Positions 1 to 9,167 of a DNA stretch of 64,000 nt are shown here, piece after piece (positions within the stretch are counted from its first letter, which is position 1; every line of letters starts with the position of its first letter). The stretch is from assembly GCF_002356315.1 (NCBI RefSeq), contig NZ_AP018164.1, positions 2,790,001 to 2,854,000 of the forward strand. Direction: 5' to 3'. The notes under the pieces were generated by a model, which had not been told where the DNA came from, searched no databases, and saw only the letters and a list, made by a program, of their open reading frames with translations. The position numbers and the translations under genes were made by a program. The stretch comes from Mycobacterium shigaense. Its GTDB lineage: Bacteria; Actinomycetota; Actinomycetes; Mycobacteriales; Mycobacteriaceae.

Positions 1-1095
1 GAGCAATTGCGCGGTGGTGCTTCGGGATTCAAGCTGCACGAGGACTGGGGTTCCACGCCGGCGGCCATCGACGCCTGCCTGACCGTCGCCGACGCCGCCG
101 GCGTGCAGGTGGCGCTGCACACGGACACCCTCAACGAAACGGGCTTCGTCGAGGACACTTTGGCCGCGATCGCCGGCCGCTCGATCCACACCTATCACAC
201 CGAAGGCGCCGGCGGCGGCCACGCTCCCGACATCATCCGGGTGGCGAGCGAACCGAATGTGCTGCCGAGTTCCACCAATCCGACCCGCCCGCACACGGTG
301 AACACCCTCGACGAGCACCTCGACATGCTGATGGTCTGCCATCACCTCAACCCGCGGGTGCCGGAGGATTTGGCCTTCGCCGAGAGCAGGATTCGCCCGT
401 CGACCATGGCGGCCGAGGACCTGTTGCACGACATCGGCGCGATCTCGATGATCGGCAGCGATTCGCAGGCGATGGGCCGGATCGGCGAGGTGGTGCTGCG
501 GACCTGGCAGACCGCGCACGTGATGAAACGCCGCCGCGGCGCTCTGCCGGGTGACAGCTCGGGCATCCATGGGGCCGACAACCTGCGCGCCCGACGTTAT
601 GTCGCCAAATACACCATCTGCCCGGCCATCTCGCACGGCCTGGACCACGAGGTCGGCTCGGTGGAGGTGGGCAAGCTGGCCGATCTGGTGTTGTGGGAAC
701 CTGCCTTCTTCGGGGTGCGCCCGGAGGTGGTGCTCAAGGGCGGCATGATCGCGTGGGCGGCGATGGGTGACGCGAACGCGTCGATCCCGACGCCCCAGCC
801 CGTGTTCCCGCGCCCGATGTTCGGCGCGGCACCGACGGCGGCCGCCGCCACGTCGGTGCACTTCGTGGCGCCGCAGGCCATCGACGCCGGCCTGGCCGAC
901 AGGCTCGACGTCAAGCGGCGCTTGGTCGCGGTGCGCGACACCCGCGCGACCGGCAAGGCGGCACTGCCGCTCAACGACGCGCTGCCCGACATACAAGTAG
1001 ACCCGGACACCTTCACCGTGCGCATCGACGGCGAGGTCTGGCACGAGCAGCCGGCCACCGAATTGCCAATGGCGCAACGCTATTTCCTCTTCTGA
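1..1095 (+). CDS. ureC: Urease subunit alpha, C-terminal part (5' end outside window)
   Basis: This is the nickel-containing catalytic subunit of urease, which hydrolyses urea to ammonia and carbamate in the cytoplasm. The frame is open from base 1, so the N-terminal third lies upstream of the window. The visible 364 residues start in the active site. GFKLHEDWG carries the lysine that is carbamylated to bridge the two nickel ions. [15 protein letters not shown] carries the nickel-binding histidines, MVCHHL the flap histidine, and GSDSQAMGR the aspartate ligand. The protein ends in YFLF. The accessory genes ureF, ureG and ureD follow on the same strand, so this is the 3' half of a urease operon. 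Identification is very secure; only the true start is unseen. Confidence 0.97.
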   Translation, partial: EQLRGGASGFKLHEDWGSTPAAIDACLTVADAAGVQVALHTDTLNETGFVEDTLAAIAGRSIHTYHTEGAGGGHAPDIIRVASEPNVLPSSTNPTRPHTVNTLDEHLDMLMVCHHLNPRVPEDLAFAESRIRPSTMAAEDLLHDIGAISMIGSDSQAMGRIGEVVLRTWQTAHVMKRRRGALPGDSSGIHGADNLRARRYVAKYTICPAISHGLDHEVGSVEVGKLADLVLWEPAFFGVRPEVVLKGGMIAWAAMGDANASIPTPQPVFPRPMFGAAPTAAAATSVHFVAPQAIDAGLADRLDVKRRLVAVRDTRATGKAALPLNDALPDIQVDPDTFTVRIDGEVWHEQPATELPMAQRYFLF

Positions 1096-1100
1096 CACCC

Positions 1101-1736
1101 ATGGCCGCACTCGCAACGCTGCTCACGCTGGCCGATTCGCGACTGCCGGCCGGCTCCCACGTGCACTCCGGCGGCGTCGAGGAAGCCGTCGCCGGCGGCC
1201 TGGTGATCGATGTGGATACGCTGACCGCGTTTTTGCAGCGCAGGATTCGCAGCCAGGGGCTGGTCACGGCATCGATCGCGGCCGCGGTCCATCGCGGAGA
1301 ACTCGGTCCGGAGCGGGCCGATCAGGAGACCGACGCCCGCACCCCGGCCCCGGCCGCCCGGCAGGCCTCGCGCAGCCAGGGCCGCGGATTGGCGCGGCTG
1401 GCGCGGCGAGTCTGGCCCGAGGCCGGCTGGGACGAGCTCGGGGCCCAGCCACATTTGGCCGTGGCGGCTGGACGGGTCGGTGCCGTGAGCGGCCTGTCGC
1501 CCGAGCAGGGCGCGCTGGTGATCGTCTACACCACGATGACCGGCTCGGCCACCGCGGCGCAGCGACTGCTGGCGCTGGACCCGGCCGACGTGGCGGCGCT
1601 GACGTTTCGGCTCGCGGACTTGTGCGAGCGCACCGCCGCGCAGGCGTCGACCGGGCTGGCCGACCTGTCCGACCCCCTGCTCGACACCCTGGCTCAGCGG
1701 CACGCCGAACGGGATCGGCCGCTGTTCGTGTCCTGA
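1101..1736 (+). CDS. ureF: Urease accessory protein UreF
   Basis: UreF is an all-helical chaperone that works with UreG and UreD to deliver nickel to apo-urease and to gate UreG GTP hydrolysis. The ORF starts with ATG five bases after the ureC stop and encodes 211 residues, the usual mycobacterial length. The N-terminal region [19 protein letters not shown] matches the conserved UreF start (xDSxxPxGxFxHSxG pattern). The middle (about residues 70-100) is rich in Ala, Arg and Pro. Position between ureC and ureG supports the call. The gap to ureG is 139 bp, longer than the other spacings in this operon. Confidence 0.93.
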   Translation: MAALATLLTLADSRLPAGSHVHSGGVEEAVAGGLVIDVDTLTAFLQRRIRSQGLVTASIAAAVHRGELGPERADQETDARTPAPAARQASRSQGRGLARLARRVWPEAGWDELGAQPHLAVAAGRVGAVSGLSPEQGALVIVYTTMTGSATAAQRLLALDPADVAALTFRLADLCERTAAQASTGLADLSDPLLDTLAQRHAERDRPLFVS

Positions 1737-1875
1737 GGGATGCGGCGGGACGGCATCGTCGTGCGGCGCACCGGGCATCCCGTGGTCAGCGTTCAGTCGC
1801 AATCCGGTTCCGGTTACGCTGGCCAGCACCGCGCCAACGGCGAGCTACCCCCTGTCGTTTCTTGAGAGGCCCCTG

Positions 1876-2547
1876 ATGCCAACACATCTGCATAGTCATC
1901 CGCACACCCATCACGATCGCCCCAAGCGGGTCCGGCAACCGGGGGAGCCGCTGCGCATCGGGGTCGGCGGGCCCGTCGGTTCGGGGAAGACCGCGCTGGT
2001 CGCCGCACTGTGCCGGCAATTGCGCAACGAGCTGTCGCTGGCGGTGCTGACCAACGACATCTACACCACCGAGGACGCGGACTTCCTGCGCCGGAATGCG
2101 GTGTTGCCGGACGATCGGATCGCGGCCGTGCAGACCGGCGGGTGCCCGCACACCGCGATCCGCGACGACATCACCGCGAACCTGGATGCGATCGACGACC
2201 TGATCGGCGCGCACGAGCGGCTGGACCTGATCCTGGTCGAATCCGGCGGCGACAATCTGACCGCCACCTTCTCCTCGGGCTTGGTGGATGTGCAGATCTT
2301 CGTCATCGACGTGGCGGGCGGCGACAAGGTGCCGCGCAAGGGCGGACCGGGCGTGACCTACTCAGACCTGTTGGTAGTCAACAAGACTGACTTGGCGCCA
2401 CTGGTGGGTGCCGACCTGGAGGTGATGGCTCGCGACGCCGACGCGATGCGCGGCGGCCGCCCGACCGTGCTGCAGTCGCTGACCAAAGACCCGGCCGCGA
2501 CCGAAGTGCTGGACTGGGTGCGCGAGCAACTGGCCGCCCCCGGCTGA
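1876..2547 (+). CDS. ureG: Urease accessory GTPase UreG
   Basis: UreG is a SIMIBI-class GTPase that carries nickel to the urease active site with UreF and UreD. The protein has 223 residues. Residues 3-14 are histidine-rich ([11 protein letters not shown]), a metal-binding extension seen in some UreG proteins. The P-loop GPVGSGKT lies near residue 33, and the [12 protein letters not shown] switch and the VVNKTDLAP guanine-specificity motif follow. [11 protein letters not shown] carries the conserved Cys-Pro-His nickel site. A purine-rich GAGAGG precedes the ATG. The stop codon overlaps the ureD start (TGATG), so translation of the two is probably coupled. Confidence 0.96.
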   Translation: MPTHLHSHPHTHHDRPKRVRQPGEPLRIGVGGPVGSGKTALVAALCRQLRNELSLAVLTNDIYTTEDADFLRRNAVLPDDRIAAVQTGGCPHTAIRDDITANLDAIDDLIGAHERLDLILVESGGDNLTATFSSGLVDVQIFVIDVAGGDKVPRKGGPGVTYSDLLVVNKTDLAPLVGADLEVMARDADAMRGGRPTVLQSLTKDPAATEVLDWVREQLAAPG

Positions 2548-3191
2548 TGCGCTCCGACGTCCTGCTCGTCGCATCCGGCGATCGGCTCCCGCGCATCGAG
2601 TGCAGCGGCGGGATCCAGGCCCGCTACACCGAGCCCCGCACCGTGCACCTAGTGTCGGCGGCGGCGACCCCGCTGGGCGGCGACACCATCGACATCCGCG
2701 TGATCGTCGATGGCGGAGCCACATTGAAGGTGCGCAGCGCCGCCGCAACCCTCGTGCTGCCCGGAGCCGACAGCCCGACATCGCATGCCCGCTGGCACGT
2801 CGAGGTGAACGGGGAACTCGACGTCGATCTCGAACCGACGATCGTCGCCGCCGCCGCCCGGCACCAGTCCACCGTAACCGTGCTGCTGCACGACAACGCC
2901 CGCATCCGGTTTCGGGAGCGGGTACAGATCGGCAGATGCGATGAGCGCGAAGGCTTTTGGTCCGGCTCGTTGCGGGTCGACCACGTCGACCGCCCGCTGC
3001 TGCGGCATCGGCTGGAACTGGGCGCCGGATCCCTGTTCGACGACGCCATCGCCGCACCACGCGCCACGGTCAGCGAACTACGCTACCCGACAACGGATTT
3101 CGGTCCGCAGATGCCGGATGGCTCGACCGTGCTAGCCCTGGCCGGCGGCGGAACTCTCAGCACCTGGCAGGCCGACCGGCTGGTCGGCTAG
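2547..3191 (+). CDS. ureD: Urease accessory protein UreD
   Basis: UreD (also called UreH) is the scaffold of the UreDFG complex that docks on apo-urease for metallocentre assembly. It has 214 residues, shorter than the roughly 270 of enterobacterial UreD but typical of mycobacteria. Recognisable parts are VHLVSAAATPLGGDTIDIRV and the later FREREVQIGR-like segment (RFRERVQIGRCD) followed by GFWSGSLRVD. The start ATG overlaps the ureG stop. The 3' end overlaps the convergent ndh stop by four bases, and a small perfect hairpin (GCCGACC/GGTCGGC) sits on the last codons. Confidence 0.92.
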   Translation: MRSDVLLVASGDRLPRIECSGGIQARYTEPRTVHLVSAAATPLGGDTIDIRVIVDGGATLKVRSAAATLVLPGADSPTSHARWHVEVNGELDVDLEPTIVAAAARHQSTVTVLLHDNARIRFRERVQIGRCDEREGFWSGSLRVDHVDRPLLRHRLELGAGSLFDDAIAAPRATVSELRYPTTDFGPQMPDGSTVLALAGGGTLSTWQADRLVG

Positions 3192-3209
3192 CTGGCCCGC
3201 TTGGCGGGC
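3171..3209. terminator. Pair of small hairpins at the convergent ureD/ndh ends
   Basis: Two perfect stem-loops occur back to back. GCCGACC-ggct-GGTCGGC spans 3171-3188 and GCCCGC-ttg-GCGGGC spans 3195-3209. They overlap the final codons of ureD and ndh, which converge and share four bases. Neither has a U-tract, as is common for proposed mycobacterial terminators. Because they lie in coding sequence, a chance origin in GC-rich codons is possible. Confidence 0.35.
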
Positions 3210-4576
3210 GCCGGACGCTTGGCTTCCGCCGCAAGTACCGCCAGCTGCTCGATGCGAGTGCGGGCGTACGCCTGCTGTTCGGTAATGGTCAACTGGCCGC
3301 GCTGCGTGCTCAAGAACGTCACGGTCCAGGACAACAGGGTGCTGACCTTGGTCTTGAACCCGACCAGATAAACCAGGTGCAAGACCAGCCAGGCGAACCA
3401 GGCCAGCAGGCCGCTCATCTCCACCGGACCGACCTTGGCCACCGCGGAGAACCGCGACACCGTGGCCATCGAGCCCTTGTCGAAGTATTGGAACGGCTCG
3501 CGCTCGGCGGGGTCGGCGCCTTCCAGCTCCGCCTTGATCACGGTGGCAACGTATTTGGCGCCCTGGATCGCACCCTGCGCGACACCCGGCACGCCGTCGA
3601 CCGCGGCCATGTCACCGACGACGAACACGTTCGGATGCTCCGGGATGGACAGGTCCGGCAGTACCTTGACGCGGCCGGCGCGATCGAGCTCGACCGGCGA
3701 CTGTTCGGCCAGATCGCGGCCCAGCCCGCTGGCCTGAACGCCCGCAGACCAGACCTTGCAAGCGGATTCGATGCGGCGGATGGTGCCGTCGGAGTCTTTG
3801 ACGGTGATGCCGTCGCGGTCGACGTCGGTGACCATCGCGCCCAGCTGAATCTCCACGCCCATCTTCTCCAGCCGGGCCGCGGCTCGCTGGCCGAGCTTGT
3901 CGCCGAACGGCGGCAGCACCGCCGTCGCCGCGTCGAGCAGGATCACTCGCGCCCTGGTCGAGTCGATGTGCCGGAACGATCCCTTCAGCGTATGAGCCGC
4001 TAATTCCGCTATCTGCCCGGCCATTTCGACGCCGGTCGGCCCAGCGCCGACGACGGTGAACGTCAGCAGCTTCTTACGGCGTTCCGGATCACGAGACCGC
4101 TCGGCCTGCTCGAAAGCGCTCAGGATCCGGCCGCGCAACTCGAGCGCGTCATCGATCGATTTCATGCCCGGCGCGAACTCGGCGAAGTGATCGTTGCCGA
4201 AGTAAGACTGGCCCGCGCCGGCAGCGACAATCAAACTGTCGTAAGGGGTTTCGTAGGTGTGGCCCAGCAAGTCGGAAATGACGTACTTTCCGGCCAGATC
4301 AATATGGTTGACATCACCAAGCAGCACCTGGACGTTGCGCTGTCTGCGCAACACGACCCGCGTCGGCGGGGCGATGTCGCCCTCGGACACGACCCCGGTG
4401 GCCACCTGGTACAGCAGCGGCTGGAACAGATGGTGCGTGGTGCGCGCGATCAATTTGATGTCGACATCGGCATGCTTGAGCTTCTTTGCCGCGTTGAGTC
4501 CACCGAATCCCGAACCGATGATGACGACTTGATGCCGACGTTTCGGTTCAGCTGTGGCTCCTGGCTGGGGGCTCAT
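3188..4576 (-). CDS. ndh: Type II NADH dehydrogenase
   Basis: This single-subunit, non-proton-pumping enzyme oxidises NADH and reduces menaquinone at the inner face of the membrane. The 462-residue protein has an N-terminal FAD-binding Rossmann motif GSGFGGLNAAKKL (about residues 22-34) and a second dinucleotide motif VVGAGPTGVEMAG (about 177-189). FVVGDMAAVDGVPGVAQGA is the FAD-contact segment typical of the family. The C-terminal region (about residues 385-415) is hydrophobic and fits the membrane-anchoring helices. The urease operon followed by ndh is the gene order of M. tuberculosis Rv1850-Rv1854c. An AGGAGC ribosome site lies about 10 bases before the ATG. Confidence 0.96.
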   Translation of the reverse strand: MSPQPGATAEPKRRHQVVIIGSGFGGLNAAKKLKHADVDIKLIARTTHHLFQPLLYQVATGVVSEGDIAPPTRVVLRRQRNVQVLLGDVNHIDLAGKYVISDLLGHTYETPYDSLIVAAGAGQSYFGNDHFAEFAPGMKSIDDALELRGRILSAFEQAERSRDPERRKKLLTFTVVGAGPTGVEMAGQIAELAAHTLKGSFRHIDSTRARVILLDAATAVLPPFGDKLGQRAAARLEKMGVEIQLGAMVTDVDRDGITVKDSDGTIRRIESACKVWSAGVQASGLGRDLAEQSPVELDRAGRVKVLPDLSIPEHPNVFVVGDMAAVDGVPGVAQGAIQGAKYVATVIKAELEGADPAEREPFQYFDKGSMATVSRFSAVAKVGPVEMSGLLAWFAWLVLHLVYLVGFKTKVSTLLSWTVTFLSTQRGQLTITEQQAYARTRIEQLAVLAAEAKRPAPAKRAS

Positions 4577-4751
4577 GGGGTCGTTGCTCCTGACGGGGCT
4601 CCATTGATGCGCGAATGCAGTTGGCTACCACGCTAGTCAACGGGCACAGCCGAAACCCAATAGTAAGCCTGTGTAATCAACCACACTCGGCCGTTACCCC
4701 AGGTCGCCAGAACGTGATTCACGTCATGGCGGCCCCAGATTGAGGTGTCGC

Positions 4752-5669
4752 TTACAGACCCACCACCGGTCGCAAAGCCTCGCCGGCTGCCTTGACGATG
4801 CCGGGTGTGTAGAACGGGATGTTGATCAGCACGCTGTCGATCCCGGCGTCGATCACTTTGGTTTTGATCTGATCCGCAACCGAATCGGGGCTGCCCGCTA
4901 CCATGCGCTGCGTCATCTCCGCCGGAATCTGCTCGGCGCTGACGTCGTCGTCGAGCAGCACGGTGATCAGCATGCTGGTTTCGAGCGTGGCCGGATCGCG
5001 GTCGACCTTCTCGCACTGCTCGCGCACCACCGCGATCTTGCGGGGCAGTTCGTCGAACCCGGCGATCACGTTGAAGTGATCGAAGTGTCGCGCGGCCAAC
5101 GGGATCGTCTTCTTCTCGCCGCTGCCGCCGATCATCAGCGGAATATGTTCGCGGAAACGGGGATTCGCGAGCGCCTCGGCGGCACGGTAGTAGGTGCCCG
5201 AGTACGTCGGCCGCTCACCCTTGATCATCGGCAGGATGATCTGCAGCGCCTCGTCGAGCCGGTTGAACCGGTCGGTGAAGGTGCCGAAGTCGAAGCCCAG
5301 CTGATCGTGCTCGAGTTCGAACCAGCCGGTGCCGATGCCCAGAATCGCGCGGCCCTGGCTGATGACGTCCAGCGTGGTGATGATCTTTGCCAGCAGCGTC
5401 GGCTTGCGGTAGGTGTTGCCGGTCACCAAGGTGCCCAGTTGCACCCGTTCGGTCGCGGTGGCCAGTGCGCCGAGCGCGGTGTAGGCCTCCAGCATCGGCT
5501 GGTCGGGATCGCCCAGCATCGGCAGTTGGTAGAAGTGGTCCATCAAGAAGACCGAGTCGAAGCCGGCCGCTTCGGCCTCCTGGGCCTGGGCGATGACAGT
5601 GGGGAAGAGCTGCTCCACCCCGGTGCCGTAGGAAAAGTTGGGAATCTGCAGACCGAGTCGAATAGCCAC
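4752..5669 (-). CDS. LLM-class F420-dependent oxidoreductase
   Basis: The 305-residue protein belongs to the luciferase-like monooxygenase superfamily, whose mycobacterial members mostly use coenzyme F420. Visible family features are the beta/alpha-barrel start MAIRLGLQIPNFSYG, then DSVFLMDHFYQLP, the segment GTLVTGNTYRKPTLLAKIITTLDVISQGRAILGIG (read in parts) and GTGWFELEHDQLGFDFG. IPLMIGGSGEKKTIPLAARHFD is the late cofactor-phosphate region. It starts with GTG. It corresponds in position and length to Rv1855c. The substrate is unknown and cannot be inferred from context. Confidence 0.9.
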   Translation of the reverse strand: MAIRLGLQIPNFSYGTGVEQLFPTVIAQAQEAEAAGFDSVFLMDHFYQLPMLGDPDQPMLEAYTALGALATATERVQLGTLVTGNTYRKPTLLAKIITTLDVISQGRAILGIGTGWFELEHDQLGFDFGTFTDRFNRLDEALQIILPMIKGERPTYSGTYYRAAEALANPRFREHIPLMIGGSGEKKTIPLAARHFDHFNVIAGFDELPRKIAVVREQCEKVDRDPATLETSMLITVLLDDDVSAEQIPAEMTQRMVAGSPDSVADQIKTKVIDAGIDSVLINIPFYTPGIVKAAGEALRPVVGL

Positions 5670-5730
5670 GTTGTCTACCGTAGCGATCGGCCCCGAAAGG
5701 GGAAGACTCTCAGCTGAAAGCGAAAGCCCG

Positions 5731-6408
5731 TCAGGCGAAGTGCGCCAGCGCGCCGTGACTGACGTGCAGAGTCTGGCCGGTGATGTGGCGAGCCGCCGGT
5801 GTGGTCAGGAACAACGACAACCGGGCAACCTCGGCGGCGACCGACGCCGGCGTACGGGAGAGGCCGTCGTACCCGGCCTGCGCACCGCGGCCGCTGGCCA
5901 CCACGTTGACGGTGATGCCGCGGGTGCCGAACACCGTCGCCTGTCCGGCGACCCAATTCGACAGGGCCGCCTTGATGGCGGCGTCCGCACCGCCGGCGGG
6001 CGGGTTTTCCGGCACGACACTGATGATGGAACCGCCGGAGCTCAGATTGTCACCGACAGCCTGCACCGTCAGCACCGCAGACAGCAGCGTCGCATCGAGG
6101 GTGTTGCGCCACGCCTTGGCGGTGTCGGCGAGGGAATAGGTGCGCGGATCTCCGGCATCCCAGGACGGTGCCGGCACATTGACGATGGTGTCGAGGTGGT
6201 GGGGAAACAGCCCGCGAGCATCCTCCAGGCTGGCCGGGTCGGTAGTGTCGCAGACGATCGCATCGACGTCGAGTTCCTTGGCGGCGACCTCGAGATCGCT
6301 GCGCCGCGCGCCCACGAGGGTCACGCTGTGGCCGTCATCGCGGAAGCCCTCGGCTACCGTGCGTCCGAGTTCCGTGTCTGCACCGGTGACCAGCACTTCC
6401 ACTGCCAT
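5731..6408 (-). CDS. Atypical short-chain dehydrogenase/reductase
   Basis: The protein has 225 residues and corresponds to Rv1856c. The start at 6408 is chosen because GAGGAGGT lies just upstream; the longer ATG at 6441 has no such site. The N-terminal Rossmann motif is VLVTGADTELGRTVAEGF, and D-V-D-A-I-V-C-D-T is the adenine-contact region. The usual YxxxK catalytic pair is not seen: at the expected place the sequence reads GGADAAIKAALSNW, with alanine where tyrosine should be. GTRGITVNVVASGRG matches the post-catalytic strand. It may therefore bind NAD(P)H without normal SDR catalysis. The LLM oxidoreductase gene lies downstream on the same strand. Confidence 0.85.
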   Translation of the reverse strand: MAVEVLVTGADTELGRTVAEGFRDDGHSVTLVGARRSDLEVAAKELDVDAIVCDTTDPASLEDARGLFPHHLDTIVNVPAPSWDAGDPRTYSLADTAKAWRNTLDATLLSAVLTVQAVGDNLSSGGSIISVVPENPPAGGADAAIKAALSNWVAGQATVFGTRGITVNVVASGRGAQAGYDGLSRTPASVAAEVARLSLFLTTPAARHITGQTLHVSHGALAHFA

Positions 6409-6579
6409 GACCTCCTCGTGCTCACCGTTGAATCTCCGCATGCGTTATGGCGTCGATCAAAACGATGTTACTGGACAGTAGCTCTAAGGGGAAATTAAGG
6501 ACAGCGCGACGCGCGGGCGGATTCATAACTATTTGGCGGTCAGTGGGCCCGGTGCCGCTCGCCTCGCTAAGTTCTACCC

Positions 6580-7356
6580 ATGCGTCGGATCGCCGCTTGG
6601 ATATCGGCCATGCTGCTCGCGGCTCTGGTGGGGTGCAGTCAGAAGGCGCCGTCGCCGCCACCGTCGCCGACCACAACGCTCGCCGGATCGATCGTGGTGT
6701 TCGCCGCGGCCTCGCTCAAGGCCGCGTTCACCCAAATAAGTGCCCAGTTCCAGAGCGACAATCCCGGCAGCGGCGTGGAGCTCGATTTCGCCGGATCCTC
6801 GGAGCTGGCCGTTCAGCTGACGCAGGGGGCGACGGCCGACGTGTTCGCGTCCGCCGATACCGCGCAGATGAACGCGGTCGTCAAGGCCGGACTCCTGGCG
6901 AGCGACCCGACGAACTTCGCCTCCAACACGCTCGTCATCGTCACCGCGCCGGGCAATCCGAAGAAGATCGGCTCGTTCGCCGACCTCGCCAAGCCCGGCA
7001 TCAGCGTGGTGGCCTGCCAGCAGCCGGTGCCCTGCGGGGCGGCGACGCAGCGCGTCGAGAACAGCACGGGCGTGCGCCTCAACCCAGTCAGTGAGGAGCC
7101 CAGCGTCACCGACACCCTGAACAAGGTGGTGACGGGACAGGCCGATGCCGCGCTGGTCTACGTCACCGATGCCAAGAACGCCGGCAACAAGGTGGCGACG
7201 GTCGAATTCCCCGAGGCCGTCGGCGCGACGAACGTCTATCCCATCGCGGTGCTGAAGAAGGCGCAGCGGCCGGCGCTGGCGCAAAAGTTCGTCGGCCTGG
7301 TGACCTCGGCGGGCGGCCAGCAGATCTTGGCCCAATCGGGCTTCGCCAAACCCTGA
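6580..7356 (+). CDS. modA: Molybdate-binding lipoprotein ModA
   Basis: This is the extracytoplasmic solute receptor of the molybdate ABC transporter. The 258-residue protein has a lipoprotein signal peptide, MRRIAAWISAMLLAALVGC, with lipobox LVGC and cysteine at residue 19. The body carries the ModA signature IVVFAAASLKAAFTQI and the ligand-loop GSSELAVQLTQGATADVFASAD (read in two parts). NTLVIVT and DAALVYVTDA are further conserved strands. modB and modC follow on the same strand but about 1 kb downstream, separated by two other genes. The 138 bp upstream hold no recognised site. Confidence 0.95.
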   Translation: MRRIAAWISAMLLAALVGCSQKAPSPPPSPTTTLAGSIVVFAAASLKAAFTQISAQFQSDNPGSGVELDFAGSSELAVQLTQGATADVFASADTAQMNAVVKAGLLASDPTNFASNTLVIVTAPGNPKKIGSFADLAKPGISVVACQQPVPCGAATQRVENSTGVRLNPVSEEPSVTDTLNKVVTGQADAALVYVTDAKNAGNKVATVEFPEAVGATNVYPIAVLKKAQRPALAQKFVGLVTSAGGQQILAQSGFAKP

Positions 7357-7390
7357 TTCCGCCCACCACGCCGAGTCCCTCCCTGCTGTC

Positions 7391-7753
7391 TCAGGGCGGC
7401 GGAAGTTCGCCTTGGTGCCGGGGGCAGTAGACAGTCACCGATGCGGTGATGAATCTGACCACGGTTCTTCGTACGCGATCCGGCTGCAGACGTAAGGCCG
7501 GACTGTCCGCAAACGAAATGTTCATCTCGTTGTCCACCACCGCGTCGACCGAGGTGCCCCCATCGAGTTCGCCACAAATCTGATGGGCTTGGGCGACGAG
7601 CGCGGGCACGTTGTCGACGGGGGGAATCTGCAATTGCTGGAGCTGCGCAACAAACTGATCCTGCTGCTGGCTGGGGTCGGCAGCCGCCGCGCCAGCACAG
7701 ACAATGGCGGCGGTCAGCATCGCCGAGACACTAACCAGAGCGCTGGTTCGCAC
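7391..7753 (-). CDS. DUF732-domain secreted protein
   Basis: A 120-residue protein with a cleavable signal peptide (MRTSALVSVSAMLTAAIVCAG, AAAADP cleavage region). The mature part has the DUF732 pattern: a short helix DQFVAQLQQLQIPPVDNV, then LVAQAHQICGELDGGTSVD, and a late cysteine in VTVYCPRHQG. DUF732 proteins are common small exported proteins of mycobacteria with no proven function. The two cysteines probably form the family's disulphide. It lies antisense between modA and the modB/modC pair, so it interrupts the transporter operon. The 3' end is 35 bp from the modA stop, convergent. Confidence 0.85.
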   Translation of the reverse strand: MRTSALVSVSAMLTAAIVCAGAAAADPSQQQDQFVAQLQQLQIPPVDNVPALVAQAHQICGELDGGTSVDAVVDNEMNISFADSPALRLQPDRVRRTVVRFITASVTVYCPRHQGELPPP

Positions 7754-7920
7754 GGCAGGATTTCCGTTTCTTCGGCGTCATCTGCTCGGTCTCCGTTGAG
7801 TCCGACACCCGCCGCCAACGGTGGAGACGTCCGACGTCTGCAATGATGAATATCGTAACTGGTGGTAAGCCCGAACTACCACTGGGCTTTTCACGCAGGC
7901 CCGCAGATGAGGGATGCAGC

Positions 7921-8322
7921 GTGACGGCTGATCGCAGGCGAGTGATACGTGCTGAGCGAGCGGTGCTTGCCGCCTTGGTCGGCACCGCCTTGAGCGCGGT
8001 GGGTGCAGCGCACGTCCCGGTGAGGATGGCGTCGACCGGCACGGTCTCCGCCGCACTGATTCGGTCAGTACCAATGGGGGAGATCACGCCCGACCCCCCA
8101 CAAATCCCGGCGCCGACGATAAATCCGGTCACGCCGCCCGCCGCACCCGCGCCCCCGCCCCGGCCAGCACCGCCTGTCGCAACGCCGGCACCGCCGGCAC
8201 CGTCGGCACCGCGAGTAGAACAACCGCAATCGCCGCCGCCCAATCAGGACGGACCGGCACCAACACAGCAGACGACGCCGCCGTCCCAGCCCCCGCGGGG
8301 CCACGTCCAGCTCGCACCGTGA
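7921..8322 (+). CDS. Proline/alanine-rich hypothetical protein
   Basis: The 133-residue reading starts at a GTG with GAGGGA eight bases upstream; an ATG at 7843 in the same frame would add 26 residues with no ribosome site. A hydrophobic segment (about residues 13-32, ERAVLAALVGTALSAVGAAHV) could be a signal anchor. From about residue 55 onward it is a low-complexity Pro/Ala/Gln tail, with runs such as [15 protein letters not shown] do not recognise a domain. Such Pro-rich secreted tails are frequent in mycobacteria. It lies 74 bp before modB on the same strand and could be cotranscribed. It may be spurious, because GC-rich repeats easily keep frames open. Confidence 0.45.
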   Translation: MTADRRRVIRAERAVLAALVGTALSAVGAAHVPVRMASTGTVSAALIRSVPMGEITPDPPQIPAPTINPVTPPAAPAPPPRPAPPVATPAPPAPSAPRVEQPQSPPPNQDGPAPTQQTTPPSQPPRGHVQLAP

Positions 8323-8396
8323 AAACGAGCGGTGGCGCGCTCAAGCAGGTTAGGTAAGTACCCATCAACGCACGTTGCCCGGACCTGCCTCGTTGG

Positions 8397-9161
8397 GTGT
8401 ACATCCCCGCCGCGATGGGGTCGCTGTTCGTGGTGCTGCCGCTGGCGGCGATCGCGATCAAGGTCGACTGGTCGCATTTCTGGTCGCTGATCACCAGTGT
8501 GTCGTCCAGGACGGCGCTGCTGCTGAGCCTGAAGACCGCCGCGGCCAGCACCACACTGTGCGTACTCCTGGGCGTGCCGATGGCGCTGGTGCTGGCCCGC
8601 AGCACGGGGCGGCTGGCGCGCGTGCTGCGCCCGCTCATCCTGCTGCCGCTGGTGCTGCCCCCGGTGGTCGGCGGCATCGCGTTGCTCTACGCGTTCGGCC
8701 GGCTGGGACTGATCGGCCGATACCTGGAAGCCGCCGGCATCAGCATCGCGTTCAGCACGACCGCCGTGGTGCTGGCGCAGACGTTCGTCTCGCTGCCGTT
8801 CCTGGTGATCTCCTTGGAGGGTGCCGCCCGGACCGCGGGTGCGGACTACGAGGTAGTGGCCGCGACGCTGGGGGCTCGGCCCAGCACGGTGTGGTGGCGA
8901 GTCACCCTGCCGCTGCTGCTGCCGGGCATGTTGTCCGGCGCGGTGCTGGCGTTCGCCCGCTCGCTGGGGGAGTTCGGCGCGACCCTGACCTTCGCGGGCT
9001 CACGCCAGGGCGTGACACGGACCCTGCCGCTGGAGATCTACCTGCAGCGGGTGACCGACGCGGACGCGGCGGTGGCCTTGTCGATTCTGCTCGTCGCGGT
9101 CGCGGCGCTGGTGGTCCTGGGCGTGGGCGCCGGCCGGCTGACCGGATACGAAGCCAGGTAG
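8397..9161 (+). CDS. modB: Molybdate ABC transporter permease ModB
   Basis: This is the inner-membrane channel subunit for molybdate import. The 254-residue reading has about five to six hydrophobic helices and the permease EAA loop, [20 protein letters not shown], that contacts Mod[18 protein letters not shown] is a typical ModB segment. The start is uncertain. The GTG at 8397 is used, but homology to other mycobacterial ModB proteins appears to continue upstream (DLPRW precedes VYIP) and the next in-frame stop is at 8355. No ATG, GTG or TTG lies between, so translation may use this GTG or a rare codon. modC begins seven bases after the stop. Confidence 0.93.
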   Translation: MYIPAAMGSLFVVLPLAAIAIKVDWSHFWSLITSVSSRTALLLSLKTAAASTTLCVLLGVPMALVLARSTGRLARVLRPLILLPLVLPPVVGGIALLYAFGRLGLIGRYLEAAGISIAFSTTAVVLAQTFVSLPFLVISLEGAARTAGADYEVVAATLGARPSTVWWRVTLPLLLPGMLSGAVLAFARSLGEFGATLTFAGSRQGVTRTLPLEIYLQRVTDADAAVALSILLVAVAALVVLGVGAGRLTGYEAR

Positions 9162-9167
9162 CCGGCC

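Noticed and set aside
3613..3640. AACACGTT motif inside ndh resembling a KstR site
   Set aside because: The flanking T and A of TnnAACnnGTTnnA are not present and the site is inside a coding region.
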